Part shown: positions 6,901 through 8,308 of the stretch, in pieces | Position numbering within the stretch: position 1 is the stretch's first letter | Layout of the letters: every line of letters begins with the position of its first letter | DNA from: Lachnospiraceae bacterium | Lineage (GTDB): Bacteria > Bacillota > Clostridia > Lachnospirales > Lachnospiraceae | Direction of reading: 5' to 3' | Length of the DNA: 8,308 nucleotides | NCBI GenBank assembly: GCA_020860745.1 | Contig: JAJBTR010000407.1 | Coordinates: 1-8,308 of the forward strand | Notes under the pieces: model-generated | Database searches by the model: none | What the model saw: only the letters and a program-made list of their open reading frames with translations | Told to the model about the DNA's origin: nothing | Made by a program: the position numbers and the translations under genes

Positions 6901-8210
6901 GTGTTGTCCTTGATGCGGATGCACTTCATGTCCTGTCCGCCGATGTCGAGAATACAGTCTACCTCCGGGTCAAAGAAAGCGGCCGCGGTGTAGTGCGCGA
7001 TGGTCTCCACCTCACCCTCGTCCAGCATCAGGGCGGCTTTTACCAGAGCTTCCCCGTAGCCGGTGGAGCAGGAAGAGACAATATGCGTATCTTCGGGAAG
7101 CAGGCTGTAAACTTCTTTCAAAGATAAAATGGAAGTCGCCAGCGGGCTGCCGTTGTTGCTGCTGTAAAAAGAGTAGAGCAGGGAGCCGTCCTCGCCCACC
7201 AGCGCCACTTTTGTGGTGGTGGAGCCGGCGTCGATGCCGAGATAGCAGTTGCCCCTGTAGGTTGACAGGTCGCCCTTCTGTACGGAAGCCTGGCTGTGGC
7301 GCGCGGTGAACGCGTCATAGTCCGCCCGGTCTTTGAATAGGGGATCCATTCGCTCTACTTCAAATTCCATGTGGAGTTCGCCGGATAGTTTTTTCCTAAG
7401 ATCCTCCATGGTGATCTGATTTTCTTCTTTATAATTCATGGCGGAGCCGATGGCTGCAAACAAATGCGAATTCTCCGGCACAATGGTGTGATCCTCATCC
7501 AGCTTTAAAGTGCGGATAAAGGCAACTTTTAACTCGGATAAAAAGTGCAGCGGACCGCCGAGGAACGCTACATGGCCGCGGATCGGCTTGCCGCAGGCCA
7601 GACCGCTGATGGTCTGGTTGACCACAGCCTGGAAAATCGAGGCCGACAGATCCTCCCGGGTCGCGCCCTCGTTGATCAGCGGCTGGATGTCGGACTTGGC
7701 AAACACGCCGCAGCGGGCCGCGATGGGATACAGCGCCTTATAATTTTTTGCATACTCATTTAATCCGCTGGCATCCGTCTGGATCAGGGAGGCCATCTGG
7801 TCGATGAAGGAACCGGTGCCGCCGGCGCAGATGCCGTTCATGCGCTGCTCCACATTGCCGCCCTCAAAGTAAATAATTTTGGCGTCCTCGCCGCCCAGCT
7901 CAATGGCCACGTCCGTCTGCGGCGCGTAGTGCTGCAGCGCGGTGGAGACGGAGATGACCTCCTGTACAAAAGGTACCTCCAGATGTTTGGCCAGAGTCAG
8001 GCCGCCGGAACCCGTGATCATCGGGCAAAGCGTGATCTGTCCGAGCTTGTCATATGCCTTGTCGAGCAGGTCGGACAAGGTCTCCCGTATGTTCACAAAA
8101 TGCCTTTCGTAATCGGAAAACAGAATATTGTCCTCCTGGTCCAGGATGGCGATTTTTACGGTTGTGGAGCCGATGTCGATACCTAGTTTATGTAAATTCT
8201 GGTTTGTCAT
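3966..8210 (-). CDS. Giant acyl-CoA dehydratase activase-type fusion: two ASKHA ATPase modules plus DUF2229/HgdB-like region
   Basis: A 1414-aa, probably cytosolic and oxygen-sensitive iron-sulfur protein. Residues about 8-265 and 322-585 are two BcrA/D-BadF/G-HgdC-type ATPase modules. Each starts with a phosphate-binding loop ([17 protein letters not shown]), has a second nucleotide motif ([16 protein letters not shown]), and carries both Cys expected to bind a bridging [4Fe-4S] cluster: Cys128 and Cys167 in the first, Cys447 and Cys486 in the second. A Cys-rich linker follows (CGRCTNNC at 607-614, Cys633). Next are a DUF2229-like region (about 675-890) and a segment resembling the 2-hydroxyglutaryl-CoA dehydratase HgdB subunit (about 1010-1190). 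The conserved C-terminal part includes [11 protein letters not shown] (1353-1363). Family members use ATP hydrolysis to push electrons to very low potential; the substrate here is unknown. The ATG at 8210 is chosen because AGGTGAG lies about 8 nt upstream; a GTG at 8222 is within that site. It is monocistronic in this window. Confidence 0.92.
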   Translation of the reverse strand: MTNQNLHKLGIDIGSTTVKIAILDQEDNILFSDYERHFVNIRETLSDLLDKAYDKLGQITLCPMITGSGGLTLAKHLEVPFVQEVISVSTALQHYAPQTDVAIELGGEDAKIIYFEGGNVEQRMNGICAGGTGSFIDQMASLIQTDASGLNEYAKNYKALYPIAARCGVFAKSDIQPLINEGATREDLSASIFQAVVNQTISGLACGKPIRGHVAFLGGPLHFLSELKVAFIRTLKLDEDHTIVPENSHLFAAIGSAMNYKEENQITMEDLRKKLSGELHMEFEVERMDPLFKDRADYDAFTARHSQASVQKGDLSTYRGNCYLGIDAGSTTTKVALVGEDGSLLYSFYSSNNGSPLATSILSLKEVYSLLPEDTHIVSSCSTGYGEALVKAALMLDEGEVETIAHYTAAAFFDPEVDCILDIGGQDMKCIRIKDNTVDSVQLNEACSSGCGSFIETFAKSLNYSVEDFAKEALFVQHPIDLGTRCTVFMNSKVKQAQKEGATVADISSGLAYSVIKNALFKVIKLSDPDQLGKHIVVQGGTFYNDAVLRSFESISGREAIRPDIAGIMGAFGAALIARERYEGKPSSMLSIEEINNLEFSTKLARCGRCTNNCLLTINRFSGGRQYITGNRCERALGKEKNKEQIPNLFEYKLHRYFDYEPLPEAEASRGTLGIPRVLNVYEDYPFWATLFKELKFHLVTSPESTRKIYELGIESIPSESECYPAKLAHGHITWLIKEGVQTIFYPCIPYERNEFKDAGNNYNCPIVTSYAENIKNNVDDINSGKVRLVNPFLALTDEQILTDRLTEVLKEEFDISDTESKPAIHKAWVELAAARDDMKRKGEETLKWMEDNHRRGIVLAGRPYHVDPEIHHGIPELITSYGFAVLTEDSVSHLQPVERPLIVLDQWMYHSRLYAAAQFVKTRDDLDLIQLNSFGCGLDAITTDQVSDILTHSGKIYTCLKIDEVNNLGAARIRIRSLIAAIRTREKHPTERKVVPSSYDRVAFTEEMRKNYTILAPQMSPIHFELLEPAFRASGYNLVVLENDNRNAVNTGLKYVNNDACYPSLISVGMVMDAVTSGKYDVNRLALIMTQTGGGCRASNYVGFIRRALEKAGYPQIPVISLNLSSLESNPGFKINFSLAQRGVYCLVFGDILMKCIYATRPYEAEPGATDRLHRKWVKKITEYVAKDRAISHRKYCKYCREMVADFDAIPRRDIVKPKVGIVGEILVKFMPLANNHLAELLESEGAEPVVPDLIDFFLYCFYNTKFKVDNLGFKKSSWRKAKLGIWGVEVLRKPASKALAKSKHFNPPASIYETAENAKDIVSLGNQTGEGWFLTGEMVELIHSGVNNIVCCQPFACLPNHIVGKGVIKELRHQYPKSNVVAIDFDPGASEVNQLNRIKLMLSTAQKNLREA

Positions 8211-8267
8211 ATTGTTTCTCACCTGTAACTATTTCTTCTAATTTATGCGCTTTTTGCAAGCACGCCT

Positions 8268-8296
8268 ATTATACGACAGGAAAAATGAAAAGACAA
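8268..8296 (-). promoter_or_regulatory. Sigma-A-like promoter of the giant activase/dehydratase-like gene
   Basis: On the minus strand, TTGTCT (plus 8291-8296), a 17-bp spacer, then a perfect TATAAT (8268-8273). It gives a leader of about 50 nt before the ATG at 8210. Neither an operator nor a riboswitch is recognisable in the leader. Confidence 0.7.
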
Positions 8297-8308
8297 GCCA
8301 TTTTATAG

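Overview
The window looks like chromosomal DNA from an anaerobic Firmicute, most likely a gut Lachnospiraceae (Clostridium cluster XIVa) relative. The reasons are strong AGGAG-type ribosome binding sites, sigma-A-like promoters, a perfect CIRCE element, the protein sequences, a hydrogenase-linked TM1266-type regulator, an aldo/keto reductase carrying ferredoxin clusters, and a very large oxygen-sensitive acyl-CoA dehydratase activase-type protein. The genus is an inference and cannot be fixed from the sequence alone.

Layout. At the left edge, on the minus strand, lies the N-terminal part of the chaperone gene htpG (Hsp90). It is interrupted by an in-frame TAA after codon 187, although the family's sequence resumes in frame beyond the stop up to the window edge. 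A perfect CIRCE (HrcA operator) sits between the htpG promoter and a divergent plus-strand promoter. That promoter drives a short TM1266-type 'iron-only hydrogenase system regulator' gene. After it come an 11-bp tandem repeat, a 39-bp-period tandem repeat with hairpins, and then an aldo/keto reductase with a C-terminal 2x[4Fe-4S] domain. Next is an integral-membrane acyltransferase of the fucose 4-O-acetylase-like/acyltransferase 3 group. A strong bidirectional terminator separates it from the convergent minus-strand gene that fills the right half. That gene encodes a 1414-residue protein with two complete activase (ASKHA ATPase) modules fused to a dehydratase-like half, read from its own promoter at the right edge.

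How they fit together. Three of the five genes point to low-potential, iron-sulfur-based anaerobic metabolism: the hydrogenase regulator, the ferredoxin-fused oxidoreductase and the activase/dehydratase fusion. They are not one operon, however, and no hydrogenase or substrate pathway gene is present to assign a substrate. The least explained non-coding signal is a ~50-bp dispersed intergenic element present in at least two copies (789-838 and 3761-3813), with a possible diverged third copy near 1236-1290.
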